From positions 20,047,841 through 20,111,840 of the forward strand of contig NC_092575.1 of NCBI RefSeq assembly GCF_037975245.1: a stretch of 64,000 nt of DNA, written 5' to 3'. The notes beneath the pieces were generated by a model, which ran no database searches, was not told where the DNA came from, and saw only the letters and a program-made list of their open reading frames with translations. The DNA is from Apostichopus japonicus. Lineage: Eukaryota; Echinodermata; Holothuroidea; Aspidochirotida; Stichopodidae. The position numbers and the translations under genes are program-made. This document shows, in pieces, positions 39,664-51,100 of this stretch (within the stretch, counting starts at the first letter, position 1; every line of letters starts with the position of its first letter).

Positions 39664-42600
39664 TTATGAAATGTCATTGTTAAAAAGATATGTTTTTAAA
39701 CGGCTCTTAAAAACAGTCACAGATGGAGCGGTTCTGATGTCAACCGGGAGCTTGTTCCAAATGTCTGGGGCTGCTGCTGCAAAGGCTCGGTGACCGTAGA
39801 AAGACGTGTTGGTGTTCTTGGGGGGCTCCAGTAGGGCAAGAGATGCAGAACGAAGTAACCGGGGTGGTGTGTAAGGCAATAAAAGTTCAGAGATGTAAGT
39901 AGGTCCCTGATTGTTAAGGGCTTTGTATGTAAGAAGCGAGACTTTGAAAACAACTCTGTCTCTAATCGGTAGCCAATGTAAATCTCGGAGAACTGGTGTA
40001 ATGTGATGATGGTCATTGCGCTTTATCTTAGTGACAAGTCTCGCTGCAGCATTCTGAACTAACTGGAGTCTCCCAAGGTCACGAGCCGGAAGACCATAAA
40101 ATAAACTATTGCAATAATCCAAACGGGACGTTACAAAAGCGTGTACAAGGCGTTCTGTTGATGAATTATCGAGGAAGTGACGTATTTTGCCGATTTTGTA
40201 TAATGAAAATGAAGCGTTTCGAGCAACTTCTCTGACATGACCTCTCATCTGTAGAGTGTTGTCAAGCGTGACTCCGAGGTCTTTCACAGCTGCAGACGGA
40301 GGAATTTCGGCCCCGCATATAGATATATTTGGAAAAGGGGGAGATCTCTTGAACCTAGACGTAAGATGAAGAACTTCGGTTTTGGATTCGTTCAACATAA
40401 GCTTGTTTTTCACACTCCATGTTTTAATGTCAGCGATACATATCTCCAGTCTATGAATCGCATTGCCGCGATCCATCGGGTCCAAGACGAGGTACAATTG
40501 TGTGTCATCGGCGTAGATCATATGTTCGATACCATGGGACTTTATTATATCGGCGATAGGTGCTGTATACATGGTAAAAATGGAGGGACCGGCTACTGAT
40601 CCTTGTGGTACACCTTCATTAATTGAATATTCATCGGACTGAACACCATTGATGTTAATTGTCTGAACTCGGTCTCTGAGATACGATGAGAACCAATCAA
40701 GAGCTGTCCCACCAATGCCGTAGCGATCATGTAAGCGATGAAGTAAAATGTCATGGTCGATCGTATCAAAAGCCGCTGAAAAATCCAATAGTATTAAAGC
40801 CGCGTCCTGGTGGTGGTCGACTGCTTGGAGGAGGTCATTGTAGACGCGGAGTAAAGCAGTTTCAGTACTATGGAATTTACGGTAAGCAGACTGCTTCTCG
40901 GCCATCAGGTTATTACGTTGAAGGTATTCATTAATTTGAGAGAAACCGACTCGTTCGATGGTCTTGAATAAAAACTTCAAGTTCGATATTGGCCTGTAAT
41001 TATTGAGATCATTCTTACAGAGGTTGGCCTTCTTAAGCAATGGTGTAACTCTGGAGGTTTTCAAAGAGGACGGTATCTTTCCAGATGTCAAAGATTGGTT
41101 TACAATCCGCGTGATGCAAGGGAGTACAGCCTCGATGCATTCCTTCAGAAGATCTGTTGGTAGCGGATCCAAGGATGATGATTTCATGGACGATTTCATA
41201 ATGACGTCGCGAATTTGACCAACTGTCGCAGCTGTGAAATTAGTGAAAGAGCACTGACACAGATCCTCAATGTAAACAGGTGAGTCATCATCGTGCATCC
41301 GACCGTGAAGATCCTTAATCTTATCGTCGAAAAAGCTTGCAAACTTGTTTGCTAGTGTTTTAGCACACGTAAAGTCTGGTAAAATACGGCTTCTGGTGTT
41401 ATCAGGATTAGAAATTTTGTCAACAAGGCGGAATAATTGACGGTCATCGCAGTCGGCAATACATCTTTGGTGGTGAGCCCGCTTAGCATCGTTAAGCATT
41501 TGACGATAAGTCTTACACTGTTCATGAAAAATTTGTCTGTGTACTTCCAGGCCTGATGCAAGCCACTTCCGTTCACAACGGCGCTTGACACGTTTCGCTT
41601 GACGCAGATCATCCGTGTACCACGGTGCGTTTGTCCTCAGGGTGGTAGACCTGGTAGTCCAGGGAGCATGGTGATCGAGCAAGCTGGTAAGAACATTATC
41701 GTATTGGAGTGCCAATGTGTCGAGATCTCTATCAAAATGGTTGGCGAGGGCAGATTTTCCAATGTCATTAATGAAATCAGGGATGGCAAGATCACGCAGA
41801 TTCCGAGTAGTTTTTGTCACTCTAATAGCGGCTGGTTGAGATATTCCAATCTGACAACTGATGGCGCTGTGGTCCGAATCCGTATCATACAAGATGTTGA
41901 CGTCAGATATGACATCATCGATTTTGCGGGTGATGAGCAAGTCAAGTGTGTGCCCATTTTTATGTGTACGACCTTTGACATGTTGTTGGAGGCCAGCGGA
42001 AATGAGCACGTTACGAAAGTTGACGGCCAGCGGATCAAGATCAACGTCAACGTGAATGTTGAAATCGCCAGCCAAAATAACTTGACGAGGGATAATAGTA
42101 ACACGTTCTAGTAACGATGAAAACTCCTCAAAGAATAGATTAGGTGTCAACTTATTTTTCTGGGAAGGTGGCGGCCGATATATGGCCAGCAATTCAATAG
42201 ATGCGGTTTTCGTAGAAATTGTGAACTCCATATGCTCAAAAGAGCGATAGGATGGGGTAGTATGTCTCTTCACCACATAAATATTTCGAGATAGCAAGCA
42301 GATCCCGCCCCCAGTTTTCGACTTACGAGGTTTGTGGTAAATGTTATATTGTGGGAGCGTGTTCTTCAGATCACCGAGAACATGATCATCACGGGTATCT
42401 CCACATAACCAGGACTCCGTTACAGCTATAATGTCTAACTTTTGTTCGATAATGAGGTCGGATAGCGCCGTAGCCTTATTTTTCATAGACTGGGCATTCC
42501 AAATACCAAAACGGCTTGTGACATTGTTATTATAACGTTCTTTGGCAACACGAACCAAGTTAACAACAGATTCACGAGTAGGCGGATTTATAATCAAGGG

Positions 42601-42813
42601 TTCAGATTTAGGCTGCGATACAATAGTTGGGATTGTGAACTTCTTTCGTAATCTGCCACCACGGTAACCTCTCTTTGTAACCTTGACGATGCCCAGAGCC
42701 GTAGCAGCACACCATTCATCCGGTGTGAATGGACGGACAATGGGGATTAACACGCCTTGGCGAAGAAGCATTAGCGTGACTCTGGAGTAGGTTACACGAC
42801 TCATTGAGCACAT
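39664..42813 (-). CDS. LINE endonuclease and reverse transcriptase polyprotein (1049 aa)
   Basis: This is the only protein gene I support. It would nick target DNA and prime reverse transcription of its own RNA in the nucleus. Residues 1-100 are basic with no recognised domain. An APE-type endonuclease follows at about 101-325: WNAQS with N106, TESW with E133, YRPP at 212-215, GDFN with D250 and N252, and SDH with D314 and H315. The reverse transcriptase spans about 585-850: NNYRPIS at 604-610, LLDFSAAFDTIDH with D677, GVPQGS at 734-739, YADD at 767-770 and KDLGVTLD at 844-851. The C-terminal part has SRLDYCNSLFYGLP (896-909), LQLVQNAAARLV (916-927) and TPVLRDLHWLP (939-949), a layout I know from L2/CR1 elements. 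No zinc knuckle or RNase H is seen. The frame is open throughout and all catalytic residues are present, so the copy looks young and possibly active. Met4 (42804) is an alternative start. L2 or another CR1-group clade is the likely family. Confidence 0.92.
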   Translation of the reverse strand: MCSMSRVTYSRVTLMLLRQGVLIPIVRPFTPDEWCAATALGIVKVTKRGYRGGRLRKKFTIPTIVSQPKSEPLIINPPTRESVVNLVRVAKERYNNNVTSRFGIWNAQSMKNKATALSDLIIEQKLDIIAVTESWLCGDTRDDHVLGDLKNTLPQYNIYHKPRKSKTGGGICLLSRNIYVVKRHTTPSYRSFEHMEFTISTKTASIELLAIYRPPPSQKNKLTPNLFFEEFSSLLERVTIIPRQVILAGDFNIHVDVDLDPLAVNFRNVLISAGLQQHVKGRTHKNGHTLDLLITRKIDDVISDVNILYDTDSDHSAISCQIGISQPAAIRVTKTTRNLRDLAIPDFINDIGKSALANHFDRDLDTLALQYDNVLTSLLDHHAPWTTRSTTLRTNAPWYTDDLRQAKRVKRRCERKWLASGLEVHRQIFHEQCKTYRQMLNDAKRAHHQRCIADCDDRQLFRLVDKISNPDNTRSRILPDFTCAKTLANKFASFFDDKIKDLHGRMHDDDSPVYIEDLCQCSFTNFTAATVGQIRDVIMKSSMKSSSLDPLPTDLLKECIEAVLPCITRIVNQSLTSGKIPSSLKTSRVTPLLKKANLCKNDLNNYRPISNLKFLFKTIERVGFSQINEYLQRNNLMAEKQSAYRKFHSTETALLRVYNDLLQAVDHHQDAALILLDFSAAFDTIDHDILLHRLHDRYGIGGTALDWFSSYLRDRVQTININGVQSDEYSINEGVPQGSVAGPSIFTMYTAPIADIIKSHGIEHMIYADDTQLYLVLDPMDRGNAIHRLEICIADIKTWSVKNKLMLNESKTEVLHLTSRFKRSPPFPNISICGAEIPPSAAVKDLGVTLDNTLQMRGHVREVARNASFSLYKIGKIRHFLDNSSTERLVHAFVTSRLDYCNSLFYGLPARDLGRLQLVQNAAARLVTKIKRNDHHHITPVLRDLHWLPIRDRVVFKVSLLTYKALNNQGPTYISELLLPYTPPRLLRSASLALLEPPKNTNTSFYGHRAFAAAAPDIWNKLPVDIRTAPSVTVFKSRLKTYLFNNDIS

Positions 42814-43106
42814 ATGGAGAGCCTAAGGTTATACGATAAAGCATAGTCACCAATGGATCCGTTGATAGGATGAAGAACGACGTTCAGTCCGAGCAAGATC
42901 ACAACGTATTCCCGCAGAAAACGACAACAATCCCTGTAGAAACTTCGGATGAAGTACATATATGTACCTGAAGAACTCCGCAAGAGTACAATAAAAGTCG
43001 AAAAAGATAAAATGATATGTAAAAGATGTAAAACCGTGGTAAATTCGACGAGCGAAATGAGTGGTGCAGCCGCAAGAGAGGGCGTCACCGAGTAATGGGC
43101 ATATAT
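42814..43106 (-). other. LINE 5' leader
   Basis: About 290 bp of non-satellite sequence lie upstream of the LINE ORF. In element orientation it begins near TACTCGGTGACGCCC and is moderately pyrimidine-rich. It may be the element's 5' UTR with an internal promoter, or the remnant left by 5' truncation. A 95-codon frame crosses it and overlaps the main ORF start, but it has no recognisable domain. The terminal dozen bases next to the satellite (43095-43106) look like an inverted scrap of satellite rather than element sequence. Confidence 0.6.
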
Positions 43107-43117
43107 GGTATGCCCAT
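43095..43117. repeat. 9-bp inverted repeat at the LINE 5' junction
   Basis: ATGGGCATA (43095-43103) is the exact reverse complement of TATGCCCAT (43109-43117), with a 5-bp spacer. The right arm belongs to the satellite. The left arm belongs to neither the satellite in its normal orientation nor a recognised element motif. A copied-back filler made when the 5' end was joined would give this pattern. Confidence 0.65.
43107..43111. repeat. Target-site duplication at the LINE 5' end (right copy)
   Basis: GGTAT here continues directly into GCCCATAG of the satellite, so the monomer resumes exactly where it was broken at 39449. Confidence 0.7.
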
Positions 43118-45057
43118 AGCTATTACCAATTGACTGGACGACAACGTGTCGAAGCTACTTAGGCTATGCTACCATGTTAGCTTTTGTACAAGCGGCCTGT
43201 TGGTTTATATGGATGGCTCTCGTCTTGTATGCGCGAGATCCCGGGTTCGATTACCAGCCAACATTTTTTGTCCTTTTACATTTTGTCCTTTTATTTTGAT
43301 TTGCAAGATTGATGAACATGCAGCATTTGAATGTGTTGCATTCTTACTACCAAAACGGTATAATTTGTTTTCATGTTTTCACGGTCAGTAAATGGCTATC
43401 CCCGATAGTATATAGGCAATTACAATGAATAAGCCATTTATTAATCGTGTCGAAGCTATCTAGTCGCCGTAAGCACATGAATTACCTATAGATGATGCCT
43501 CGAAGCTACGTGTATATGTAAAGGCACAGGCTTGAGTGAGCATTATTACGTGTAGATTACGTCCATAAGGAACGACGTAGACGCTGATTTCGGGAATAAT
43601 TTGTAAATATGTATCATGAGTTGCGAATAGATACACCAGGGTAACCATATCCACGGTCAATAAAAAGCTATAACCGATCGGCTATACGCAATTGCAATGA
43701 TTACGTCATCTGTTTCTCGTATCGAAGGTATGCCCATAGCTATTACCAATTGACTGGACGACAACGTGTCGAAGCTACTTAGGCTATGCTACCATGTTAG
43801 CTTATGTACAAGCGGCCTGTTGGTTTATATGGATGGCTCTCGTCTTGTATGCGCGAGATCCCGGGTTCGATTCCCAGCCAACATTTTTTGTCCTTTTACA
43901 TTTTGTCCTTTTATTTTCATTTGCACGATTGATGAACATGCAGCATTTGAATGTGTTGCATTCTAACTACCAAAACGGTATAATTTGTTTTCATGTTTTC
44001 ACGGTCAGTAAATGGCTATCCCCGATAGTATATAGGCAATTACAGTGAATAAGCCATTTATTAATCGCGTCGAAGCTATCTAGTCGCCGTAAGCACATGA
44101 ATTACCTATAGATGATGCCTCGAAGCTACGTGTAGATGTAAAGGCCCAGGCTTGAGTGAGCATTATTACGTGTAGATTACGTCCATAAGGAACGACGTAG
44201 ACGCTGATTTCGGGAATAATTTGTAAATATGTATCATGAGTTGCGAATAGATACACCAGGGTAACCATATCCACGGTCAATAAAAAGCTATAACCGATCG
44301 GCTATACGCAATTGCAATGATTACGTCATCTGTTTCTCGTATCGAAGGTATGCCCATAGCTATTACCAATTGACTGGACGACAACGTGTCGAAGCTACTT
44401 AGGCTATGCTACCATGTTAGCTTTTGTACAAGCGGCCTGTTGGTTTATATGGATGGCTCTCGTCTTGTATGCGCGAGATCCCGGGTTCGATTCCCAGCCA
44501 ACATTTTTTGTCCTTTTACATTTTGTACTTTTATATTGATTTGCAAGATTGATGAACATGCAGCATTTGAATGTGTTGCATTCTTACTACCAAAACGGTA
44601 TAATTTGTTTTCATGTTTTCACGGTCAGTAAATGGCTATCCCCGATAGTATATAGGCAATTACAGTGAATAAGCCATTTATTAATCGTGTCGAAGCTATC
44701 TAGTCGCCGTAAGCACATGAATTACCTATAGATGATGCCTCGAAGCTACGTGTAGATGTAAAGGCCCAGGCTTTAGTGAGCATTATTACGTGTAGATTAC
44801 GTCCATAAGGAACGACGTAGACGCTGATTTCGTGAATAATTTGTAAATATGTATCATGAGTTGCGAATAGATACACCAGGGTAACCATATCCACGGTCAA
44901 TAAAAAGCTATAACCGATCGGCTATACGCAATTGCAATGATTACGTCATCTGTTTCTCGTATCGAAGGTATGCCCATAGCTATTACCAATTGACTGGACG
45001 ACAACGTGTCGAAGCTACTTAGGCTATGCTACCATGTTAGCTTATGTACAAGCGGCC

Positions 45058-45110
45058 TGCTGGCTCTCGTCTTGTATGCGCGAGATCCCGGGTTCGATTC
45101 CCAGCCAACA
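45058..45110 (+). pseudogene. tRNA-like cassette lacking the A box (paired copy)
   Basis: This is the same 13-bp deletion as at 19069, found 25,989 bp downstream in higher-order copy 2. It is inherited by duplication of the block, not an independent loss. Confidence 0.8.
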
Positions 45111-48100
45111 TTTTTTGTCCTTTTACATTTTGTCCTTTTATTTTGATTTGCACGATTGATGAACATGCAGCATTTGAATGTGTTGCATTCTAACTACCAA
45201 AACGGTATAATTTGTTTTCATGTTTTCACGGTCAGTAAATGGCTATCCCCGATAGTATATAGGCAATTACAATGAATAAGCCATTTATTAATCGTGTCGA
45301 AGCTATCTAGTCGCCGTAAGCACATGAATTACCTATAGATGATGCCTCGAAGCTACGTGTAGATGTAAAGGCACAGGCTTGAGTGAGCATAATTACGTGT
45401 AGATAACGTCCATAAGGAACGACGTAGACGCTGATTTCGGGAATAATTTGTAAAAATGTATCATGAGTTGCGAATAGATACACCAGGGTAACCATATCCA
45501 CGGTCAATAAAAAGCTATAACCGATCGGCTATACGCAATTGCAATGATTACGTCATCTGTTTCTCGTATCGAAGGTATGCCCATAGCTATTACCAATTGA
45601 CTGGACGACAACGTGTCGAAGCTACTTAGGCTATGCTACCATGTTAGCTTTTGTACAAGCGGCCTGTTGGTTTATATGGATGGCTCTCGTCTTGTATGCG
45701 CGAGATCCCGGGTTCGATTCCCAGCCAACATTTTTTGTCCTTTTACATTTTGTCCTTTTATTTTGATTTGCACGATTGATGAACATGCAGCATTTGAATG
45801 TGTTGCATTCTAACTACCAAAACGGTATAATTTGTTTTCATGTTTTCACGGTCAGTAAATGGCTATCCCCGATAGTATATAGGCAATTACAGTGAATAAG
45901 CCATTTATTAATCGTGTCGAAGCTATCTAGTCGCCGTAAGCACATGAATTACCTATAGATGATGCCTCGAAGCTACGTGTAGATGTAAAGGCACAGGCTT
46001 GAGTGAGCATTATTACGTGTAGATAACGTCCATAAGGAACGACGTAGACGCTGATTTCGGGAATAATTTGTAAATATGTATCATGAGTTGCAAATAGATA
46101 CACCAGGGTAACCATATCCACGGTCAATAAAAAGCTATAACCGATCGGCTATACGCAATTGCAATGATTACGTCATCTGTTTCTCGTATCGAAGGTATGC
46201 CCATAGCTATTACCAATTGACTGGACGACAACGTGTCGAAGCTACTTAGGCTATGCTACCATGTTAGCTTATGTACAAGCGGCCTGTTGGTTTATATGGA
46301 TGGCTTTCTTCTTGTATGCGCGAGATCCCGTGTTCGATTCCCTGCCAACATTTTTTGTCCTTTACATTTTGTCCTTTTATTTTGATTTGCACGATTGATG
46401 AACATGCAGCATTTGAATGTGTTGCATTCTTACTACCAAAACGGTATAATTTGTTTTCATGTTTTCACGGTCAGTAAATGGCTATCCCCGATAGTATATA
46501 GGCAATTACAGTGAATAAGCCATTTATTAATCGTGTCGAAGCTATCTAGTCGCCGTAAGCACATGAATTACCTTTAGATGATGCCTCGAAGCTACGTGTA
46601 GATGTAAAGGCACAGGCTTGAGTGAGCATTATTACGTGTAGATTACGTCCATAAGGAACGACGTAGACGCTGATTTCGGGAATAATTTGTAAATATGTAT
46701 CATGAGTTGCGAATAGATACACCAGGGTAACCATATCCACGGTCAATAAAAAGCTATAACCGATCGGCTATACGCAATTGCAATGATTACGTCATCTGTT
46801 TCTCGTATCGAAGGTATGCCAATAGCTATTACCAATTGACTGGACGACAACGTGTCGAAGCTACTTAGGCTATGCTACCATGTTAGCTTATGTACAAGCG
46901 GCCTGTTGGTTTATATGGATGGCTCTCGTCTTGTATGCGCGAGATCCCGGGTTCGATTCCCAGCAAACATTTTTTGTCCTTTTACATTTTGTCCTTTTAT
47001 TTTCATTTGCACGATTGATGAGCATGCAGCATTTGAATGTGTTGCATTCTTACTACCAAAACGGTATAATTTGTTTTCATGTTTTCACGGTCAGTAAATG
47101 GCTATCCCCGATAGTATATAGGCAATTACAGTGAATAAGCCATTTATTAATCGCGTCGAAGCTATCTAGTCGCCGTAAGCACATGAATTACCTATAGATG
47201 ATGCCTCGAAGCTACGTGTAGATGTAAAGGCAGAGGCTTGAGTGAGCATTATTACGTGTAGATAACGTCCATAAGGAACGACGTAGACGCTGATTTCGGG
47301 AATAATTTGTAAATATGTATCATGAGTTGCAAATAGATACACCAGGGTAACCATATCCACGGTCAATAAAAAGCTATAACCGATCGGCTATACGCAATTG
47401 CAATGATTACGTCATCTGTTTCTCGTATCGAAGGTATGCCCATAGCTATTACCAATTGACTGGACGACAACGTGTCGAAGCTACTTAGGCTATGCTACCA
47501 TGTTAGCTTATGTACAAGCGGCCTGTTGGTTTATATGGATGGCTTTCTTCTTGTATGCGCGAGATCCCGGGTTCGATTCCCTGCCAACATTTTTTGTCCT
47601 TTTTACATTTTGGCCTTTTATTTTGATTCGCACGATTGATGAACATGCAGCATTTGAATTTGTTGCATTCTAACTTTCAAAACGGTATAATTTGTTTTCA
47701 TGTTTTCACGGTCAATAAATGGCTATCCCCGATAGTATATAGGTAATTACAGTGAATAAGCCATTTATTAATCGTGTCGAAGCTATCTAGTCGCCGTAAG
47801 CACATGAATTACCTATAGATGATGCCTCGAAGCTACGTGTAGATGTAAAGGCACAGGCTTGAGTGAGCATTATTACGTGTAGATTACGTCCATAAGGAAC
47901 GACGTAGACGCTGATTTCGGGAATAATTTGTAAATATGTATCATGAGTTGCAAATAGATACACCAGGGTAACCATATCCACGGTCAATAAAAAGCTATAA
48001 CCGATCGGCTATACGCAATTGCAATGATTACGTCATCTGTTTCTCGTATCGAAGGTATGCCCATAGCTATTACCAATTGACTGGACGACAACGTGTCGAA

Positions 48101-51100
48101 GCTACTTAGGCTATGCTACCATGTTAGCTTATGTACAAGCGGCCTGTTGGTTTATATGGATGGCTTTCTTCTTGTATGCGCGAGATCCCGGGTTCGATTC
48201 CCTGCCAACATTTTTTGTCCTTTTTACATTTTGGCCTTTTATTTTGATTCGCACGATTGATGAACATGCAGCATTTGAATTTGTTGCATTCTAACTTTCA
48301 AAACGGTATAATTTGTTTTCATGTTTTCACGGTCAATAAATGGCTATCCCCGATAGTATATAGGTAATTACAGTGAATAAGCCATTTATTAATCGTGTCG
48401 AAGCTATCTAGTCGCCGTAAGCACATGAATTACATATAGATGATGTCTCGAAGCTACGTGTAGATGTAAAGGCCCAGGCTTGAGTTAGCATTATTACGTG
48501 TAGATTACGTCCATAAGGAACGACGTAGACGCTGATTTCGGGAATAATTTGTAAATATGTATCATGAGTTGCGAATAGATACACCAGGGTAACCATATCC
48601 ACGGTCAATAAAAAGCTATAACCGATCGGCTATACGCAATTGCAATGATTACGTCATCTGTTTCTCGTATCGAAGGTATGCCCATAGCTATTACCAATTG
48701 ACTGGACGACAACGTGTCGAAGCTACTTAGGCTATGCTACCATGTTAGCTTATGTACAAGCGGCCTGTTGGTTTATATGGATGGCTCTCGTCTTGTATGC
48801 GCGAGATCCCGGGTTCGATTCCCAGCCAACATTTTTTGTCCTTTTACATTTTGTCCTTTTATTTTCATTTGCACGATTGATGAACATGCAGCATTTGAAT
48901 GTGTTGCATTCTAACTACCAAAACGGTATAATTTGTTTTCATGTTTTCACGGTCAGTAAATGGCTATCCCCGATAGTATATAGGCAATTACAGTGAATAA
49001 GCCATTTATTAATCGTGTCGAAGCTATCTAGTCGCCGTAAGCACATGAATTACCTATAGATGATGCCTCGAAGCTACGTGTAGATGTAAAGGCAGAGGCT
49101 TGAGTGAGCATTATTACGTGTAGATAACGTCCATAAGGAACGACGTAGACGCTGATTTCGGGAATAATTTGTAAATATGTATCATGAGTTGCAAATAGAT
49201 ACACCAGGGTAACCATATCCACGGTCAATAAAAAGCTATAACCGATCGGCTATACGCAATTGCAATGATTACGTCATCTGTTTCTCGTATCGAAGGTATG
49301 CCCATAGCTATTACCAATTGACTGGACGACAACGTGTCGAAGCTACTTAGGCTATGCTACCATGTTAGCTTATGTACAAGCGGCCTGTTGGTTTATATGG
49401 ATGGCTTTCTTCTTGTATGCGCGAGATCCCGGGTTCGATTCCCTGCCAACATTTTTTGTCCTTTTTACATTTTGGCCTTTTATTTTGATTCGCACGATTG
49501 ATGAACATGCAGCATTTGAATTTGTTGCATTCTAACTTTCAAAACGGTATAATTTGTTTTCATGTTTTCACGGTCAATAAATGGCTATCCCCGATAGTAT
49601 ATAGGTAATTACAGTGAATAAGCCATTTATTAATCGTGTCGAAGCTATCTAGTCGCCGTAAGCACATGAATTACCTATAGATGATGCCTCGAAGCTACGT
49701 GTAGATGTAAAGGCACAGGCTTGAGTTAGCATTATTACGTGTAGATTACGTCCATTAGGAACGACGTAGACGCTGATTTCGGGAATAATTTGTAAATATG
49801 TATCATGAGTTGCGAATAGATACACCAGGGTAACCATATCCACGGTCAATAAAAAGCTATAACCGATCGGCTATACGCAATTGCAATGATTACGTCATCT
49901 GTTTCTCGTATCGAAGGTATGCCCATAGCTATTACCAATTGACTGGACGACAACGTGTCGAAGCTACTTAGGCTATGCTACCATGTTAGCTTATGTACAA
50001 GCGGCCTGTTGGTTTATATGGATGGCTCTCGTCTTGTATGCGCGAGATCCCGGGTTCGATTCCCAGCCAACATTTTTTGTCCTTTTACATTTTGTCCTTT
50101 TATTTTCATTTGCACGATTGATGAACATGCAGCATTTGAATGTGTTGCATTCTAACTACCAAAACGGTATAATTTGTTTTCATGTTTTCACGGTCAGTAA
50201 ATGGCTATCCCCGATAGTATATAGGCAATTACAGTGAATAAGCCATTTATTAATCGTGTCGAAGCTATCTAGTCGCCGTAAGCACATGAATTACCTATAG
50301 ATGATGCCTCGAAGCTACGTGTAGATGTAAAGGCCCAGGCTTGAGTGAGCATTATTACGTGTAGATAACGTCCATAAGGAACGACGTAGACGCTGATTTC
50401 GGGAATAATTTGTAAATATGTATCATGAGTTGCGAATAGATACACCAGGGTAACCATATCCACGGTCAATAAAAAGCTATAACCGATCGGCTATACGCAA
50501 TTGCAATGATTACGTCATCTGTTTCTCGTATCGAAGGTATGCCCATAGCTATTACCAATTGACTGGACGACAACGTGTCGAAGCTACTTAGGCTATGCTA
50601 CCATGTTAGCTTATGTACAAGCGGCCTGTTGGTTTATATGGATGGCTCTCGTCTTGTATGCGCGAGATCCCGGGTTCGATTCCCAGCAAACATTTTTTGT
50701 CATTTTACATTTTGTCCTTTTATTTTCATTTGCACGATTGATGAACATGCAGCATTTGAATGTGTTGCATTCTAACTACCAAAACGGTATAATTTGTTTT
50801 CATGTTTTCACGGTCAGTAAATGGCTATCCCCGATAGTATATAGGCAATTACAGTGAATAAGCCATTTATTAATCGTGTCGAAGCTATCTAGTCGCCGTA
50901 AGCACATGAATTACCTATAGATGATGCCTCGAAGCTACGTGTAGATGTAAAGGCACAGGCTTGAGTGAGCATTATTACGTGTAGATAACGTCCATAAGGA
51001 ACGACGTAGACGCTGATTTCGGGAATAATTTGTAAATATGTATCATGAGTTGCAAATAGATACACCAGGGTAACCATATCCACGGTCAATAAAAAGCTAT

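Larger units (their letters stand above)
39450..43106 (-). mobile_element. L2/CR1-like non-LTR retrotransposon inserted in the satellite
   Basis: About 3.66 kb of non-satellite sequence interrupts one monomer. On the minus strand it has a leader of about 290 bp, one intact 1049-codon ORF with endonuclease and reverse transcriptase, and a 3' UTR of about 210 bp. The 3' UTR ends in an L2/CR1-type tail: an AAGCGCTTAGTG element, then GCGCTATATAAATGC, then short ATT repeats. There are no long terminal repeats. It is flanked by GGTAT on both sides, and an intact empty site exists in the other higher-order copy. No separate ORF1 is evident, so it is either a single-ORF family or a 5'-truncated copy. 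Assignment to L2 rather than another CR1-group clade rests on the tail and on C-terminal motifs recalled from the family, not on a search. Confidence 0.9.

Noticed and set aside
41599-42111. 170-codon plus-strand frame inside the LINE
   Set aside because: It is antisense to the endonuclease region of the intact LINE ORF and has no recognisable domain; a shadow frame.
42801-43088. 95-codon minus-strand frame upstream of the LINE ORF as an ORF1
   Set aside because: It is short and hydrophobic, with no coiled coil, RRM, zinc knuckle or esterase motif, and overlaps the start of the main ORF. More likely leader sequence.
39450-43106. An LTR retrotransposon or endogenous retrovirus
   Set aside because: There are no terminal repeats, integrase, protease or RNase H. 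The endonuclease is APE-type and the 3' end has an L2/CR1-like tail.
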